Positions 4,845 to 6,601 of a stretch of DNA of 6,601 nucleotides are shown here, piece after piece. The position numbers and the translations under genes are program-made. Each line of letters opens with the position of its first letter. Positions within the stretch are counted from its first letter, which is position 1. The notes beneath the pieces were generated by a model that was not told the DNA's origin, did no database searches, and saw only the letters and a list, made by a program, of their open reading frames with translations. Origin of the DNA: Armatimonadota bacterium (GTDB lineage: Bacteria > Sysuimicrobiota > Sysuimicrobiia > Sysuimicrobiales > JACQTN01); assembly GCA_016210785.1 (NCBI GenBank), contig JACQTN010000385.1, forward strand, positions 1 to 6,601, given 5' to 3'.

Positions 4845-6601
4845 TCACACGACACTGATCAAGAAATCTCTTCCCTCCCACCGTCCGTCCCCCGGCCAGT
4901 AGTACGTAAAGCGCAGCGCCCGGCCCGGAGCGAAGACGCCGGAGGGAAATTCACGCGCCCACACGCCGGGGGCAATCTCCTCCATCGGCTCGTGGTGCAC
5001 GGTCGCCCACTCGTCGGCGGACCAGTGCAGCTCGGCCGGGGCATGCACCTCCAGGCGCAGCCGCTGGTGGGCCGCGATGGCGCGCACCTTATGGTTGAAC
5101 TTGCAGATCACCAGGTCCGAGCGCACCCGCCGCCGCACGTAGCGTGCATGCACCGGCTCGATGCGGTCGAAGACCCGCCCGTCGGCCAGCGAGCGGAGCA
5201 GTTTGACATACTCCGCGTGGGCCCAGGCCAGGGGGTGTGGCGGAACCGGTGCCACGGCCTCTGGACAGCTGGCGCTCGGGGACATCCTCCCCGTCCCACA
5301 CCTGCTCCGGCAGCATCCCGCCCTCATTGGCAAAGCATTCCAGGGCTGCCCGCAACCGCTCCGCGGCCTTTTGACGGCGGGCCCCCACCTCATAATGGGC
5401 CCGCTCACCGGTCAGGAGGGGCCAGGGCCGGCCCACGCCGGTGCCGTCATACGGGGTGCCGTCCTCGTGCTCCCCGTACCCGTCGCCGTTGTAGCGGCGC
5501 CAAGCCGGCCCGCACGGAGTCTCAACCAGGAGCAGCGCGTCCACCACCGGCAGGGTCTCGCCCACGTGCGGGTCCCTGGGAGCCCGCAGCCCATACCGCA
5601 CAAGATCCAGAAATGAGGGGTCCACCAGGCAGCACTGGGAGACCTGGGGATCACCCGGCCGGTTGCGGATGGGCAGGAAGACCCGGCACTCTGTGCCGGA
5701 CCGGTCCAGGTCCTCAGGCCGCAGCGAGGCGATGCGCTCGTAATACTCACTGTGCCCGGCCAGCAGCTCACCGCAGCGCGTGAACGTCCAGTCCTCCATG
5801 CGTGTGGCCCAGGCGTCGGCGACGTCAAGGAAATACCGGACCAGCGCCTTTTCGCCGGCGGCTGCGGCAAACTCCGCGGCGCAGACCAGGGCGGCGGTCT
5901 CCACCGCCAGGGTGCTGGGCGAGTAGCCGGCGTTCTCCTCCCACCGCTCCTGAGGGGTGACCGGTCCGTGCTTCGCGACAAAGAGCGCCGCCCGGCGCAC
6001 CATGGGCCACGGGTCGAAGCCATCCAGCACGTTGGCGTCCCGCAGCCGCCAGGCCAGGATGACCGGGAAGGCCACCTCGTCGAGCTGGAGGCCGGTCCAG
6101 TACGGGGTCCCGTCCACCCAGAAGTTCTGCGGCCACGAACCGTCAGGCCGCTGGGTGGCCGCCAGATAGGCGAGCGTCCGCCGGGCCGCGGCCGCATCTC
6201 CCAGGGCCAGCCGGGCCGTGGCGATGTGGTACAGGTCCCGCGGCCAGACCAGGTGGTAGCCGCCCGTCTGTGCGGGAACCTGCTCTCCCCACGGGATGGA
6301 GAGGGAGGCGATATGCGCCCCCGGGTGGAGCTTGTCCTCATGAGTGGCCAGCACCACGGCGCTGGTGCGTGCCAGCCGGCCCTCATCGCCGCTGACCGGG
6401 CTGAGGCGCTCCAGAGGCAGCGCATCGAGATACGATCGCCAGCCGGCGACGTAGGCGGCCTCGACCCTGGCGTAGGGTTTGGCCAGGGTGCCCAGGGCCG
6501 TGGCCATGGCAGCGTCCGCCGTGGGGCCAAACCCGAGGACCACGGTGAACAGCTCGGCAGCTGCCGGCCGCCTGCCGCCGCCAGGATCGGGATCCACCAC
6601 C
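4845..6601 (-). CDS. GH15 glucoamylase-type glycoside hydrolase, frameshifted, 5' end cut by window edge
   Basis: The family removes glucose from the non-reducing ends of alpha-glucans. Numbering residues from the first full codon (6600), the visible part begins in the linker after the N-terminal beta-sandwich domain. It then enters the (alpha/alpha)6 barrel: HEDKLHPGAHIASLSIPWGE (87-106), GGYHLVWPRDLY (113-124), and QERWEENAGYSPST (217-230) with Glu221 as the likely general acid. LPEQVWD follows, with Glu432 as the likely general base. Near residue 456 the frame breaks: a run of five G on the plus strand (5231-5235) is one base too long. After it the barrel continues in another frame (LAWAHAEYVKLLRSLADGR) and ends with the usual tail WPGDGRWEGRDFL at the stop at 4845. 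As sequenced, the first frame would add 47 unrelated residues and stop at 5089. This is either a sequencing error or a real mutation. Both catalytic Glu precede the break. Whether the enzyme is secreted cannot be judged, because the N-terminus is outside. Confidence 0.9.
5231..5235 (-). other. Frameshift site in the GH15 gene
   Basis: Five consecutive G on the plus strand (five C on the coding strand) sit exactly where the reading frame changes. With four, the coding strand reads GSATPLAWAHAEYVK without interruption, which fits the family pattern of GSAxPLxWAHAEY. With five it gives GSATPPGLGP and then unrelated sequence. Confidence 0.85.

Noticed and set aside
4547..4858. Plus-strand frame of 103 codons in the spacer
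   Set aside because: It crosses the palindrome and hairpins, has no recognisable domain, and its Arg/Gly/Pro-rich content is typical of chance frames in GC-rich DNA. I could not exclude it fully.
5412..6530. Minus-strand frame of 372 codons overlapping the GH15 gene
   Set aside because: It is a shifted frame of the same coding region. The frame with the GH15 motifs is the true one.

Overview
This is a GC-rich bacterial window whose supported genes all lie on the minus strand. Together they form an alpha-glucan to glucose 6-phosphate to pentose-phosphate cluster. The lineage cannot be fixed from the sequence. The phosphoglucose isomerase resembles the C-terminal half of the fused transaldolase/isomerase (Tal-Pgi), known from groups such as Chloroflexota, Cyanobacteria and several high-GC soil or sediment lineages. 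With the very high GC, this suggests an environmental, perhaps uncultured, bacterium. I see no mobile elements, CRISPR arrays, tRNAs or rRNAs.

Layout in transcription order, from high to low coordinates. At 6601-4845 is a GH15 glucoamylase-type glycosidase. Its 5' end is cut by the window edge, and a single extra base in a five-base homopolymer at 5231-5235 breaks its reading frame. At 4844-4445 are about 400 bases with no convincing gene but several strong hairpins, including a perfect 22-bp palindrome. At 4444-4082 is a small stand-alone glycogen-binding (CBM48/AMPK-beta-like) protein. At 4081-3798 is a second intergenic stretch. It holds an AT-rich island with a near-consensus -10 box, followed by a nested stem-loop that would form the mRNA leader of the next gene. 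From 3797 to the left edge runs a compact four-gene operon: ROK-family glucokinase, Pgi, a HAD-family phosphatase, and a 6-phosphogluconate dehydrogenase cut by the window edge. Its junctions are a 4-nt overlap, an 8-nt overlap and a 15-nt gap. Each internal start has a good Shine-Dalgarno sequence.

Inferred joint role: the GH15 enzyme frees glucose from alpha-glucans, possibly stored glycogen. The CBM48 protein may bind the same polymer. The ROK kinase makes glucose 6-phosphate, and Pgi links it to fructose 6-phosphate. Gnd carries out the oxidative decarboxylation step of the pentose phosphate route. No glucose-6-phosphate dehydrogenase or transaldolase is visible, so they may lie just outside. 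The HAD protein's substrate is unknown; a sugar phosphate is the natural guess from its position.

The most notable points are the frameshift in the glycosidase, the Tal-Pgi-type isomerase lacking the transaldolase half, the HAD protein lacking the usual second motif I aspartate, the orphan CBM48 protein, and the structured promoter/leader of the operon. I found no clear evidence for an entirely new system.
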